From assembly GCA_963576565.1 (NCBI GenBank), contig CAUYVT010000068.1:367501-431500 (forward strand): a stretch of DNA of 64,000 nt, given 5' to 3'. Shown here piece after piece: positions 32,095-47,010 of this stretch. Position numbers and translations under genes: made by a program. Below the pieces are notes generated by a model. The model saw only the letters and a program-made list of their open reading frames with translations, was not told the DNA's origin and did not search any database. Each line of letters opens with the position of its first letter. The first letter of the stretch is position 1. Source of the DNA: Aspidapion aeneum. Its lineage: Eukaryota > Arthropoda > Insecta > Coleoptera > Brentidae.

Positions 32095-33320
32095 TTACTG
32101 CTATCACGGCGCTCGCACAGCCAGTGCTTACTTACAGTTACGGTATTCTAGACTGGAAGGAACAAGAAATACAAAACATACACCGAAAAACACGAAAGTT
32201 ATTGACCATCTACAATCTACATCATCCCAAGGCACATATAGATCGTTTATACACTCCAAGATCAAGCGGAGGGAGAGGACTTATCAGCAACGAACAAACT
32301 TACCAGTTAACAATAATAGGGATTGTCAACTATTTAAAAGACAAAAAGAACGACAGACTCATAGATGTAATAAACCATAACGAAACAGAGAGAAAAGAAA
32401 AAAATACACTTACAAAGAAGGGCAAAAAACTGACAGAAAAATATACAAATGAGACTGTAATGGAAATGGCAGGAAATACAACAACACAGAAAGTAAAAAA
32501 ACTCAAACAGCAATGCAAAAAAAGAACGAACAAAGAAAAAGAGCAAAAATGGAAAAACAAAGAAATGCACGGGCAATACGGCAGAGAAACCGATCGGGAT
32601 GATGTTGACAAAAAAGAGACATTTAAGTGGCTAACAAAAGGAATATTAAAGGGAGAAACTGAATCGCTTATCGTAGCGGCCCAAGACCAGGCCATTACAA
32701 CTAACTATATAAGAAAGAAGATATTTAAAGAAAGTATAGATTCAAGATGCAGACAGAGTAAGCAATACGATGAAACAATCAAGCATATTACCACTGGATG
32801 TCCGCTACTAGCAAGAAAAGAATACTTGGACCGACATAACAAGGTATGCTCAACACTACACTACAATATCTGTAAACACTATGGAATAGAAGTTGAGGAC
32901 ACATGGTACAAACACAAGCCAAAAAGCGTCGAAACAAAAGAAGATATCACCATAATCTGGGACACACAAGTACAAACAGATAGAACTGTGATGGCAAACA
33001 AACCAGATATTATCATCAAAAACCATAAAAACAAGACATGTCTGTTAATCGATGTTGCTATCCCATCAGATGCCACACTCAAAGAGAAAGAATCCGAAAA
33101 AACTATAAAATACCGAGACTTGCAAATAGAAGTGCAGAGAATGTGGGGGCTTAAAACAAGTATTATCCCGATAATAATTGGAGCAACGGGAACTATTAGT
33201 AAGAACCTTGCAGAATCGCTAAATAAAATACCAGGAAACAGTAATAAAAATACGATAACAACACTGCAAAAAAGCACCCTCCTTGAAACAGCCCATATAA
33301 TCAGACGAGCACTGGGATAA
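32092..33320 (+). pseudogene. C-terminal fragment with degenerate zinc knuckle (element 10)
   Basis: Open from the start of the element (KFTAITALAQPVLTYSYG in the frame beginning at 32091) to a TAA stop; GTG 32124 is not a convincing start. The thumb and LHHPKAHIDRLYTPRSSGGRG are followed by a very Lys-rich linker (about nt 32340-32570) longer than in the other elements. The knuckle reads CRQS...H...C: its second Cys is Ser, so zinc binding is probably lost. The nuclease core KPDIIIKN...CLLIDVAIP is present with the following KTIKYRDL helix. RT catalytic motifs are absent. Confidence 0.88.
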
Positions 33321-33405
33321 GGAGTCACAAGCCATTGATTCTGAAGAGCAGGGATTGTTCTTGATAAGTGGAAAGAGCGCCGAATATTTCGGTTGAGAAA
33401 ATATA
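32092..33405 (+). mobile_element. Element 10: 5'-truncated element of a distinct lineage
   Basis: Keeps only the region from the RT thumb onward. Its protein is clearly different from all others in the window (IRKKIFKES, TCLLIDVAIPSD, RMWGLKTS) and resembles the Rex6-type style of R4-clade proteins. The 3' UTR returns to TAA without a long A-run. No clear TT/C hairpin was found. Confidence 0.85.
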
Positions 33406-33406
33406 A

Positions 33407-33435
<29 letters not shown>
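33406..33435. repeat. (TAA)n tract 11, very short
   Basis: About 30 bp of TAA repeat, the shortest spacer in the window, between elements 10 and 11. Confidence 0.93.
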
Positions 33436-33437
<2 letters not shown>

Positions 33438-33717
33438 CATTGACATCGCGATACCAACACCAACAAATATACATAAAAAGCACAAAGAAAAAATTGAAAA
33501 GTACTTACTTTTAAGCGAAGAACTAAAGAAAATCTGGAGGGTGGACAGAGTGCAAATTGTCCCAGTTATTATTGGAGCAACCGGAGAAATCCCAAAGAAA
33601 CTGTTCAATGCACTAAAAATCTTGACTGTCCCGGAAAAGTTCTACCTTGAAATGCAGAAAGCTGTGATCTTATCCACCTGTAACACAGTAAGGAGAGTTT
33701 TGAACATTAACAAGTAA
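33436..33717 (+). pseudogene. Endonuclease C-terminal fragment, 93 codons (element 11)
   Basis: Open from 33436 to TAA at 33715-33717. It begins at the second catalytic acidic residue of the nuclease core (IIDIAIP) and continues through KIEKYLLL, the IVPVIIGATGEIPKKL block and the C-terminal MQKAVILSTCNTVRRVL helix. Too short for function and has no start codon. It shows that the shortest insertions here retain the extreme 3' end. Confidence 0.9.
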
Positions 33718-33728
33718 CAATAACAAAA

Positions 33729-33769
33729 AGTGTATGTCTTGCTCTACTTACCAAAAGCCGACATACTCT
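33729..33769 (+). other. 3' UTR hairpin, element 11
   Basis: GTATGTC pairs with GACATAC, then the TT/C asymmetric loop and a GC/GC pair closing a 14-nt loop. Closely similar in form to element 1. Confidence 0.75.
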
Positions 33770-33810
33770 TATACTTACCGTAAAAACGAGCAACAAAAAA
33801 AAAAAAAAAA

Positions 33811-34781
<971 letters not shown>

Positions 34782-37700
34782 GTGGCGGGGGCTCAGGCTG
34801 ACCCCGTTCGGAACCGCCCCGATGATCAGCCTGTTGCAGGAATCAGTGGAATCGGTGCTGCTGACCTGCAAATGGCAAACACCGAAGCAATGAACAGGAA
34901 TCAAGAAACATCACCCCGTAGAGATGCTTTGGAAGGTCGAAGACATCCAACCACCCTACAGGGCAAGCTACGACAGAGAACAAAATGGACGGATGAAATG
35001 AATGAGTTTATATACCGTAGCTTCCTTGTCTTAACTGAGTTAGAGACAAAACCAACCAAATACAGTAAAGAACTACATGCACTTGTTACGAGGCAATTCC
35101 CAGAACTAGGACAAAAAACTGTCCAAAACATTCTAGACCAAAAACGTGCAATCCTAGCAACGAACAAGATATCACCTGAAGCAATGGACAGAATAAAAAA
35201 CGAAGCTAGAAGAGAACTTGGGATAAATCCTACAACACCGCCGAGAAACCCAATCCATGTCCAAGAAGCCCAAGAAGAACCCTCTGATGAAGAACGACAC
35301 ATCGAGAACTGTTTTGAGGAAACCTATATGAAGTACTACGGAACGACACCAAACCTAAGACCGAAGCTCCCAAAATTGAAAACAAAGATTACGCCGAAGG
35401 CGAAAATCATTATTAACCAAATCAACAATATAATTAGAAATAAATCAAAACAAAACGACGACATCACAACGATCCACAACCTTGTTTATATAGGAGCAGC
35501 AACCGCGTCAGGTCTTATACAACAGAAAACACCAAAAAAACAACAAAACAAAGAAACCTCAGAAAGCCAGATAATGCCACCATGGGAACGGAGAATCAGC
35601 AACCAAATAGATGAGCTACGCGCAAAAATAGGAAGGCTAATAAAAACACAAGAACCAACAGCAAGTAAGAAACTAAAAAACAAAGCCCAAAACATTATAA
35701 AAGAACATCAAAATGACGAAAACAAAAATATCATTGAGATCTTAGACTTGCTCAAACAGAAACTTGCTGCGAAGTCAAAAAGACTAAGACGACTAAAGGA
35801 AAGCAACCAACGCAGACAACACAATAAGCAATTCAACGAAGATGAAAGAAAATTCTACAGAGGTCTGAACGAACAAAAGGAAAACAAACAGCAAAACGAA
35901 GACCCGGATAAAGAAGAAACTAAAACTTACTGGAGCAATATATGGTCACAAGAAAAAAAACACAAACAAACATCGAAATGGATTAAAGAAGAAAAAACGA
36001 AGATGCAAAACAAAAAACAAATGAACAATCACACCGTAACAACTGAAGATGTAAAGAAAGCCATCAAAAAAACACACAGTTGGAAATCACCAGGAAAAGA
36101 TGGAATACACAATTTCTGGTGGAAACAATTCACACATACACACAACAGAATTTTCTAAAACTTTACAAGGAGAAGCGGAGACTCCAGAATTCATGACCGA
36201 AGGCATTACGTATCTACTGCCCAAAACAACACCCACAAGCAAAAGCCCAGATAAATACAGACCAATAACATGTCTACCAACTATTTATAAAATATTCACA
36301 TCTATCCTTACAGAAAAGATATATGGTCACCTGATCGAAAATAACATGCTAGCTATAGAACAAAAAGGATGCAGACGAAAAAACAAAGGGTGTAAAGAAC
36401 AACTGATCATAGACACCATCATAACACAACACAAAAAGAAAGACAAAAAGTCGCTATATACCGTATACATAGATTACAAAAAAGCTTTTGACAGCGTCCC
36501 ACACACCTGGCTACTTGAAGTCTTAGAAATCTACAAAATTGACCCGTATATCTTAAACACCCTCAAAGTATCAATGGAAAAATGGAAAACAACACTAAGT
36601 ATAAACACAACTAAATCCAAATTCACAATCGATAACATTGAAATAAAACGAGGTATCTTTCAAGGCGACGCGCTTAGCGCACTATGGTTTTGTATGTCAA
36701 TAAACCCACTATCAAACATGCTGAATAAAACAAAGAAAGGCACAACCATAGGAAACACCATCATTAGTCACCTTCTCTATATGGATGACCTTAAAATGTA
36801 TGCAGACAACAAAGAAAACATTGAAAAGCTTATCAAAACCACCAAAACGTTTAGCGAAGACATCCATATGGAATTCGGACTAGATAAATGTCGACTAAAC
36901 GCAATGGAAAGAGGTAAATGGAAAAAACATGAAGGATATGACATAGGTGCAGAAAAGGGACAAATAGAAGGAATGGAAATAGACGAACTTTATAAATACC
37001 TAGGATACCAACAAGCTAGAGGAATAGATCAAAAAGAGAGCAAAGCGACACTAAGAAACCAATTTAAAGAAAGAGTACGGAAAATATTGAAAACGAAACT
37101 CAACAGCAAAAACACATCAAAAGCGATAAACACGTACGCGATATCAATCCTCACATACAGCTTTGGGGTACTTAATTGGACAGACACAGAACTTGAAGAG
37201 CTCAACAGAGACATCCGCACTCTAGGCTCAAAATTTTGCAAACATCACCCTCGCAGCTCAATAGAAAGAGTAAACATACCACGAGAAAATGGAGGACAAG
37301 GTATCACAGACATAGCAAAACACAATGAAAAACAAATAAAAAGTCTAAGAAAATACTTTATTGATGAAAACTCAAATAACCAAACATACCAGGCTCTAAG
37401 AAAACTAGACAACAAACTAACTCCACTGAACTTAGCAGATAACAATATCGAGGAACCTGCAGAAGATAACATAGAAGAGAGATGGAAAAGAAAAGAGCTA
37501 CACGGACGCTACCCAGCAATATTGGCGCAACAACATATCAACAAACATGCTTCTTTTATGTGGCTGAAACTAGGATACCTATTTCCCGAAACAGAAGCAT
37601 TCATTATAGCAATCCAAGATCAGGTTATTGCAACACGAAACTATAAAAAATACATAATGAAAGAACACATCCCAACGGATAAATGTCGAATGTGCGGGAA

Positions 37701-38274
37701 TCAAACCGAGTCCATCGACCATATAATAAGCGGTTGCCAAACAATGGCTCCAAAAGAATATACGAAAAGACACGACAACGTTGGGAAAGTGATCCACCAA
37801 GAACTCCTAAAGCTAAACACTGAACTAACAGAAACAACTCCCTATTATAAGTACAATCCAGAAAGCGTTATCGAAACTGAAAACTATAAGATATACTGGA
37901 ACAGAGAGATAGTAACAGATATACCCATACAGCACAACAAACCAGACATGGTGTTTACAGACAAAAAATCCAAGCATACTTACCTGATAGACTTCTCCGT
38001 TCCACTAGCTACAAACCTGCAAAAGAAACACACAGAAAAAATTAATAAATACTTACCTCTCGCAAATGAAATAAAGGACATGTGGAACCAGGAAAGAGTC
38101 ACCATTGTACCAATCATAATAGGAGCAACTGGAGAAATCCCGCATACCCTCTTAGACAGTCTTAAGACGCTGAATCTAAAAGAAAAAATTTATCATCAGT
38201 TGCAAAAAATAGTACTCATTGAAACTAGTGGAATTGTCAGACGAGTACTGAACGACAACACCACAAGTCATTAA
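34782..38274 (+). pseudogene. Frameshifted polyprotein (element 12)
   Basis: Two overlapping frames make up the protein. The first (34782-36158) has no ATG: its conserved start motif is VAGAQADPVRNRPDD beginning with GTG, and the frame is open upstream to at least 34734. It covers the Myb-like domain (TKWTDEMNEFIYRSFLVLT and VQNILDQKRAIL), the Lys-rich linker and SWKSPGKDGIHNFWW. It ends at TAA 36156-36158. The second frame (from 36100; true start of homology near 36150) continues with FMTEGITYLLPK, YRPITCLPTIYK, YIDYKKAFDSVP, GIFQGDALSALWF, YMDD (36778-36789), knuckle CRMC...H...C and nuclease KPDMVFTD...YLIDFSVP. Compared with element 17 about three residues are missing at the break, which fits a small (roughly 8-nt) deletion. 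Element 16 has the identical break. Confidence 0.92.
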
Positions 38275-38280
38275 ATAAAA

Positions 38281-38319
38281 CTTACCTGTTTTCTTGCATC
38301 TAATGCCGAAAAAGGTAAG
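38281..38319 (+). other. 3' UTR hairpin, element 12
   Basis: CTTACCT pairs with AGGTAAG and TTTTC with GAAAA, then TT/C asymmetric loop, then GCAT/ATGC closing CTA. Starts 6 nt after the stop codon. Confidence 0.82.
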
Positions 38320-38352
38320 AAGCCATATCCAGATACGTCTGTGGAACCTGAA

Positions 38353-38901
<549 letters not shown>

Positions 38902-41900
38902 ATGAGGGGTCAAAGGCAAGGTGGAGGGGCCCAGCCGGATGGATTGCCCGATGACGACCGCGATGACCAAGGACGCTTTGAGTGGACCAATGATCTGAGA
39001 GATGACTTGCTGGAATGCTATGAGAGCAGTAGCCCAGGTCGAAGGGGATATATGGCTCGTATGCGTGAGCAGTGGAATGTTATGCATCCTGAGCATAATA
39101 CATTTACTGCTCAGAGCCTGCGAGACTATGTATCCTACCTTCGGCGAAGGGGATATGTAAGAAGACCTCAACAGCCGGCAGTACCTGGGGTACAGGAATT
39201 GCAGGTACATGTGGCTGAAGAGGTACTTCCCATTGCACCAGAAGAGAGTCTTCAAGACCGCAGGGCGCTACACAAGATAAAGCGCCCGAAGCCACAAGAC
39301 CTAGCTAGAGCGGACGCAGAGCTATTGAATACTCTAACAGAAGAAGCTGACATCTGGCGCATTAATTGCCTCGTCTACGAGGCAGCTTGCTCCGTGTCGC
39401 CCAGGGCGCCCAATAGGGACCCCTGCGGCGACAGGGCGCAACGCCGAGTGAAGAAGATGGAAGCAAAAATCCTCTCAGCAAGGCAGCACGCATCCCGTAT
39501 ACAGTGTGTGGTGGAATACAAATTGGCAGGCAGGCCTTTTACGCCAAAAGTGCGCCGCATAGCGGCCAACCTGCGACGCACCCACCACACACTGAACGAA
39601 GCACTGTTGCAGACCATCAAGCAGCAGTGCTGCGAAAGGATACGGATGTTAGTGACTGCCAAACAAAATCTAATTCGGCGGGCGAGGGGTATTTCGGAAA
39701 ATAAATTATTTTTCGAAAACCCCAGTCGCCTATTTCAGGCGCCGCCGAGGATTATTAACGATCCTCCGACCGCTGAGAGGGTGGAAAACTTCTGGAGGGG
39801 TATTTACGAGGTAACTCGGCCGCTCAACGTAAACACACCAGCCCTGGCACAGTTTGAAACCTTTGTGAGGGGGTTTCCACCACCTGAGCAACTGTGCCCA
39901 CCAATAACCGTGGAGGAAGTTCGAAGTGCTCTTACGGGTGCTAAGAACTTTGCTGCCCCTGGGCCTGATGGAATTAACACCTACTGGTGGAAAAAATTTC
40001 CATCAACCCATGAGGCCCTTGCCCGAATTTTTAACTCCTGGGTTAATGAGGGGCAGCCAATCCCTCCCTGGTTTATTGAGGGGCGAACCGTCCTTCTCCC
40101 CAAAAACGGAGACTTGTCCGACCCAAAGAACTATCGCCCGATAACATGTTTAAACGCCTGTTACAAGATTTTTACGCGACTCTTGTACCAGCGGATACTC
40201 CAAGCCATGGGTCCCGTGTTTAGTGGAGTATACGAGCAGCGAGGGTCAAAGAAAGGCGTAGCCGGCTGCAAGGAGAACCTTCTAATAGACCGATGTGTCA
40301 CACAGGACTCCTTCCAGTACAAGCGAAACCTTTTGATGACCTGGATTGATTACCGTAAGGCCTTTGACACAACTTCTCATGAACTTATTATTCACCTTTT
40401 GAGAGGCCTTGCGGTGCCAGATCCCATAGCGAGATGCATTTCAGGAATGATGCCATTTTGGAAGACCCGATTTACCATATGTACGGGTAACGCAAAGGTG
40501 TCGACTGAATTGGTGTCATTCCGACGGGGAGTGTTTCAGGGTGATTCCCTCAGCCCACTCCTCTTTTGCGTCTCGCTACTTCCGTTATCCGTTGCTTTGC
40601 GGAACACAAAGGGATACATGTGCGGTGCTCCTGGCCGTAGAACCCATAAGGTTACTCACCTCTTTTATATGGATGACCTTAAGTTCTACGCGTCGACGAA
40701 GAGAGACCTCGACCAAGCTCTTCGGGTAGTACAGGAGTATACTCATGCGGTCGGGATGGAGTTTGGGTTGGATAAGTGTGCGACGGTTCAACTTAAGAAA
40801 GGACGCCATGCGGATCACGCCGAGGACGCGCAACTTGTAGATGGGAGCATCCTACGACATCTGGATGCCGGAGAGACCTATACCTATCTGGGTGTTCCCC
40901 AGGGACACATCCATGATAGTGTAGCAATAAAAGGGTCTCTTCGCGACAAGTATCAGCAACGACTAAGACAAATCTGGAATTCAGAGTTGTCTGGAAAGAA
41001 CAAAGTCGCTGCTACAAATATGCTTGCCGTCCCTATAATCACTTACTCCTTTGGAGTCATTAAGTGGAACGTGAACGAGTTGCGTGAAATTGACGTGAAA
41101 ACCCGCAAGATGATGACTCGATACCGAAGCCATCATCCTAAGGCGTCTGTCCAACGGCTTTACTTCCCACGTTATCAGGGAGGCCGTGGACTCTTAAGTT
41201 TGGAGTTTTTACACAGACGAATAGTCCTAAGTACCGCGTGCGAAGTAATCAGAGACGAGGATCCCCTGCTATGCATGGTGCGTAACCATGAAACATTTGG
41301 GGTGGGGGCATTTCTTTTTAAAGCAGCACAAAGAGCAGCAGATGAGCTCCAAATAGTTTTCGACATAAGTCGGCGGCAGGAAAACTCCATTACACAGTTG
41401 ACCTGCCAAAGACTTAAAACCACCTTAAAGAATGCAGAGGTAGACTATTTATTACGTCTACATATGGATAAGCCATTGCACAGTGTTTTCTATAAAACCA
41501 TTGAAAACACTGGCTTATCCAAAAAGCTAAGCTTTGCATTCTTAAGGTCAGGTGCATTAAAGTCGGAAACTGAGGGGTTTATCATTGCTTGCCAAGACGG
41601 AGTCATCAACACCTTGGAACACCGAAGTCGCGTGATGGGTATACAGGTTCCTGATACAAGTTGTAGGGCCTGCCATAGGGCGCCGGAGACCTTATAGCAT
41701 TTGCTGTCCGCTTGCGGGCGCTATGCGGTCTCGGCGTATATCCATCGACACAACGCAGCGTTACGGGTGCTGTATTACCATCTAAGGCACTCGTACGGTG
41801 TTGATGATGCTCCAGTGCTGCCATATGTCCCCTCTGATATTCCGTCCGTCGTGGAGAATGACAGAACCAGAATATACTGGAATTTCGCATTCCCCACACT

Positions 41901-42264
41901 CCGGCTTGTAAACGCTAACAAGCCGGATATAGTACTCCTTGACAAAAATGACAAAATTATGTATGTCATTGAGTTCTCGGCTCCTGCCGAGACGAACATC
42001 ATTGCCAAGGAAGAAGAGAAACGGACGAAATATCAGGATCTTCTCTTTGACCTTCGCCGAGTGTACCGGGGCTATACAGTCAAGCTAGTGGTTTTGGTAA
42101 TTGGAGCTCTCGGAGGCGCACGGCAGACACTGCTCTCAGCTCTCAAGACCTTGCCGGCCTGCCGTGACAGGGCAGAGCAACTTGCAGGCAACATGCAGAA
42201 AGCAGTCATCCTCGGATCATTGCGTCTACTCAGGGCACACGATGCGGAACACCGTTTCTACTAA
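38902..42264 (+). pseudogene. Family B polyprotein with premature stop (copy 3)
   Basis: Single frame identical in layout to element 5 (YMDD at nt 40666-40677) but with TAT changed to TAG at 41695-41697, in the zinc knuckle between the Cys pair and the His. The predicted product would be 931 residues with complete RT and no knuckle or nuclease; the remaining 187 codons stay open from 41701 to 42264. A Cys-to-Phe change (SLECLHRR to SLEFLHRR near 41205) is also seen. Otherwise it is almost unchanged, so the stop looks recent. Confidence 0.93.
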
Positions 42265-42293
42265 CCCCGCGGTTGGTGGGGAGTAGAAACGGT
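42251..42293 (+). other. Stop-codon-spanning hairpin, family B copy 3
   Basis: Same perfect 12-bp inverted repeat as in element 5. Confidence 0.8.
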
Positions 42294-42305
42294 AACGGAC
42301 CATCT

Positions 42306-42355
42306 GGCCTACTTGCACCCGTGTGAGTCGGAGCCGCGGGACCGCAAGTAAGGCC
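42306..42355 (+). other. Terminal 3' hairpin, family B copy 3
   Basis: Same GGCCTACTTGC/GCAAGTAAGGCC hairpin as in element 5. Confidence 0.75.
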
Positions 42356-42359
42356 ACCA

Positions 42360-42851
<492 letters not shown>

Positions 42852-43013
42852 CCGTGGCTGTTTCTGGTCTGCTATCGGAAGCCGCCCCTGGCGATGGGGT
42901 ACGTCCACCAGCCCAAAAGCTGGAGGACACCGGGGAAATAAAATACCCGGGGTTGACAAAAACCAGAACCACTGTGTGGGTTAGCACCCTGCACGGTGTG
43001 ATAAACATGCGCT
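42852..43013 (+). other. 5' leader of element 14
   Basis: Leader type different from elements 3/9/12/15: CCCC/GGGG hairpin, GTCC/GGAC enclosing CCAGC/GCTGG with a CCAAAA loop, then CCGGG/CCCGG around AAATAAAATA. Element 20 has the same folds with compensating changes (CTAG/CTAG for CCAGC/GCTGG). No gene. Confidence 0.6.
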
Positions 43014-46000
43014 GTGAATACAAGAAGAAAGCGTTACAGCGGGGTAGGGTTGCAGACTGGCCCTATTCGGAACCGCCCGGATCAGACTGACGCAGGACCC
43101 AGTGGGCATGGTGGCACTGACCTGCGGACGGAAACCACCACGCAAGGAAACCGGCCCACGAACCCAAGAAGATCGGTTTCACCTCCTAACCGCGTTGTTG
43201 AGCAAGCCGCCCAACCCGCAATGGAGAGGAACAGGACAAGGCGATTTAAATAGTCAGAAGAGATGAACAAACATATTTATCGCACTTACCTGCTTATCAC
43301 TGAAATGCAGACTAAATCAACACCCTACGCCGAAAGATTACATCGCGAGATGACGACTAAATTTCCAGAAATTAGAGGTAAAACCATGCAGAATATCCTA
43401 GATCAAAGACGCCAACTATTCGTAAAGAACAGGCTCAGTCCTGAGGTAATCGAAGCCATCAGACATGAAGTACAAATAGAACTAGGAATAGCCCCGGCAG
43501 AACAAAATGTAATACATATAGATGTAGATAGGCGAGAAACACAGAATCTCGAGGTAGTAGCCGAGAATACGAACGCTTTACACACACCACAAGAAGCTTT
43601 AGACAAATACACCGGAATGGACCCCACATCAAGGCCTAGCCTTCCAAAACTCAGGAATGATCGTAAGAACAAGGCGCAGATTAAGATTATGAATAATCTA
43701 CTGCAGGCTAAGAGTCAAGAATGCCAGGAGTTTAGTCAGTTGCATACCTTAATATACTCAGCAGCTATGGCCACTGCTGTACTCTGCGGAAAGACAGCCA
43801 TGCAGCCAGGAAACAAAGACAACAGAACGACTAATCCACGAAAACCACAATGGGAACTCAGACTAGAAAGGAAAATAAATGACCTACGAAAAGACATTGG
43901 ACATCTCACTGAGTACACAAACACACAAAAACCCAGTAAACGTTTAAATGAATGCGCTACACGGGTGATTAATAATAATAAAAACGAAAATAATCAAGGC
44001 CCTGCAGAAATCCTGGATTTGCTAAAACAAAAGCTTAAGGTATTCTCGAGCAGACTCAGAAAATACAAAGTAGCTTACCAACGCAGGGTTGAAAACAGGA
44101 TGTTCAGTCAAGACCAGCGGGGATTCTATAGGAGGATATCAAAGAAAAAGACGCAGGGCAATGAGGAAGAAGAATACCCTGACCCAGAGGAAGTTAGAAC
44201 CTTCTGGGGAAATATATGGGAAAAAACTCGAACACATAAAACCTCAGCGGATTGGATTAAAGACGAAAATAAAACCAGAGAGCGTACACCAGTCATGCTT
44301 CCCCCAAAAATAACAGAACAGGATGTTGAAAGAGTGCTCACGAAGGCAGCCAATTGGAAGGCCCCAGGACCCGAAAAAATACAAAATTTCTGGCTCAAAC
44401 AATTTAAATCCGCGTGGCCTAAGCTCGCTTTCTTTCTGGATGCCTTCCTGAGAAATCCTACCGCTGTTCCTAGTCTCCTAACCAAAGGTGTGACATATCT
44501 TCTCCCAAAAACAGACAAACCAACTAAAGATCCGTCCAAGTATAGGCGCATAACTTGTTTACCTACCATGTACAAAGTGTTGAGCGGAGTTATCTGCAAC
44601 AAGGTTTACGACCATCTAACCAACCATAACCTACTGGCCGAGGAGCAAAAGGGCTGCAGGAGGAAAGCACAGGGATGCAGAGAGCAACTGGCGATTGACT
44701 CCACAGTAACGCAACATGCTATCAGAAATAAAAACAATCTCCACATAGCCTTTATAGATTATCAAAAGGCGTTTGATAGTGTGCCACACTCATGGTTGTT
44801 GCAGTGTCTGAACATGTATAAAATAAATCCAGTTATTGTCGAGCTACTAAGAATTATGATGACAACATGGAAGACGCAACTATGTATGGGAAATAACGCA
44901 ATCGGAATAGATATCACCATTCAATGTGGAATTTTCCAAGGAGATGCACTAAGTGCATTATGGTTCTGTATGGCAATCAACCCACTTTCCACAGCTTTAA
45001 ACAATCTCCAAGCCGGGTACGGGCTCAACAACAACACAAAACTAACACATCTAATGTACATGGATGACATTAAGCTGTATTCGTCGTCCGAACCAGAACT
45101 AAAAAAGCAGCTACGATGCGTTGAAAAGTTCTCAAACGACATCAGAATGAAATTCGGAATAGACAAATGCAGAACAAATAATATGCGACACGGCAAGTGG
45201 TATAAAGCGGAGGGACACAAGCTCACCCAAGCAGCAGGTGGAGAAGTCATCGAAAGCATGGACCGTAACGAAACCTACAAGTATCTTGGCTTTGCGCAGG
45301 CTAGAGGCATAGAGAGTCAACAGGTCAAGGACAAACTAATGGAAAAATTTAAAACCAGAACAAAATTAATACTGAAATCAAATCTGACAGCTCACAATAG
45401 TGCTACTGCATATAATTCATACGCAGCACCGGTGATAGCCTACAGTTTTGGAGTGGTTCCATGGACAACTACTGAGCTAGAAGAACTCAATAGGATCACA
45501 CGGGTGGCTTTCACAAAACAACGCAAACACCATCCCAGAGCATGCAAAGAACGGTTTCACTTACCACGCAGTGCAGGGGGGAGAGGAATCACAGACTTTC
45601 GAATTAGATGCAAGAAGCAAATAGATCTATTGAGAAAATACTTCTACTCAAAAACTACAGAATCGCCAATACATGACGCCATAACCAAGATCGACAGGAA
45701 GCTCACACCTCTAAATCTGCACGACAGAGACTTTCAGCCAGATAGCAGTTATACGCTCTCGACAATCGAAGATGCGTGGAAGGGAAAAGAATTGCACGGA
45801 AGATATCACAACATTCTTCATGACAAAGAGATTGACAAATCAGCAACGCTCAGCTGGTTGACCAAGGGAGGAATTTTTCCAGAGACTGAGGGCTTTCTCT
45901 TTGCCATACAAGATCAAGTAATAGCAACACGATCATATCTTAAGTACATCGTGAAAGACCCGAATATAAACACCACAGAATGCCGCATGTGCGGTAAGGC

Positions 46001-46587
46001 GCATGAAAATATTGAGCACCTAATAAGCGCATGCTGTGTCCTGGCTCCGAAAGAATACACAAACAGACATAACAACGCTGCAAAAATATTACACACTGAA
46101 CTATGTCACAAGCTGAAGCTAATCGCAGAAAAAACGCCATACTACCAATATAATCCCCAAACCGTACTGGAGAATGATAATTTCTTAATCTATTGGGACA
46201 GGGAAATACAAACGGACAAGGAAGTAGCCCATAACAGACCTGACATAGTGGTCCAGTACAAACAAACTAAGACTATTCTGCTAATAGACGTCTCTATCCC
46301 AGCACCTGCAAATGTCAGTAAAAAAGAAAGAGAAAAAAAAAATAGAAAAATACGCACCACTATCCAATGATATGAAGAAAACGTGGCAAGCGGATTGCGT
46401 TAAAGTTGTCCCAATCGTTATCGGAGCTACAGGGGAAATAAGTAGAAATCTGAAAAAACACTTAAATACACTAGACTTACCTTACCAAATACACAGCGAA
46501 CTTCAGAAGGCGGCAATTCTGGGAACTTGCAATGTCGTCAGGAAGGTGTTGAATAAGCCTGCAAAAGAGATAGAAGAAATAGATTAA
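43014..46587 (+). pseudogene. Polyprotein with nonsense codon in the Myb-like domain and C-terminal frameshift (element 14)
   Basis: Frame 0 starts at a TTG (43014) with the conserved N-terminal GPIRNRPD motif and no ATG. TAG at 43251-43253 stands where relatives have the first Trp of the Myb-like domain (RFKW), a single TGG-to-TAG change. The frame then runs from 43254 to 46370 with NWKAPGPEKIQNFW, YRRITCLPTMYK, FIDYQKAFDSVP, GIFQGDALSALWF, YMDD (45057-45068), knuckle CRMC...H...C and nuclease RPDIVVQY...LLIDVSIP. A run of ten A at 46333-46342 is one base out of phase and moves the last 85 or so codons (IEKYAPL to the TAA at 46587) into another frame. Confidence 0.92.
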
Positions 46588-46599
46588 ACCACAGATAAG

Positions 46600-46636
46600 C
46601 TTACGAAACTTTGTGACTTACCTCACTGGTCGTAAG
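46600..46636 (+). other. 3' UTR hairpin, element 14
   Basis: CTTACGA pairs with TCGTAAG, with an inner GTGA/TCAC stem. The internal loop is larger than the TT/C loop of other lineages, so this is only a partial match to the shared architecture. Confidence 0.65.
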
Positions 46637-46663
46637 GAAACCCGTCGCAAGACATGACCTAAA

Positions 46664-46852
<189 letters not shown>

Positions 46853-47010
46853 TTATTCAGTACCCCGTGTGGGGTACGGGTGTTACAAAGAATATCCCCA
46901 AGGAATCCCCCTGCCTGTCGTACAAGGCGACTAAAAGGGCCAGCTACCCTTGATATGAGCTTAAGCTAGCTGTCAATACTAGACATAAAAGGTACTCAGG
47001 CGGGCCGGGT
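46853..47010 (+). other. Structured 5' leader of element 15
   Basis: 5'-terminal hairpin GTACCCC/GGGGTAC (46860-46877), then TCC/GGA, then CCCT (46909-46912) with AGGG (46936-46939) enclosing GCCT/AGGC and GACTAAA. Ends with GGTACTCAGGCGGGCCGGGT directly before the ATG. No gene. Confidence 0.66.

Larger units (their letters stand above)
33436..33810 (+). mobile_element. Element 11: extreme 5' truncation, last 93 codons only
   Basis: A 375-bp insertion holding the end of an endonuclease domain, the 3' UTR and an A-run (33794-33810). Lineage cannot be fixed with confidence. Confidence 0.88.

Noticed and set aside
36100..36158. Programmed +1 frameshift as the firm explanation for elements 12 and 16
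   Set aside because: Element 17 has about three more residues at this point, so a small deletion explains the shift more simply. Recoding is mentioned only as a possibility.
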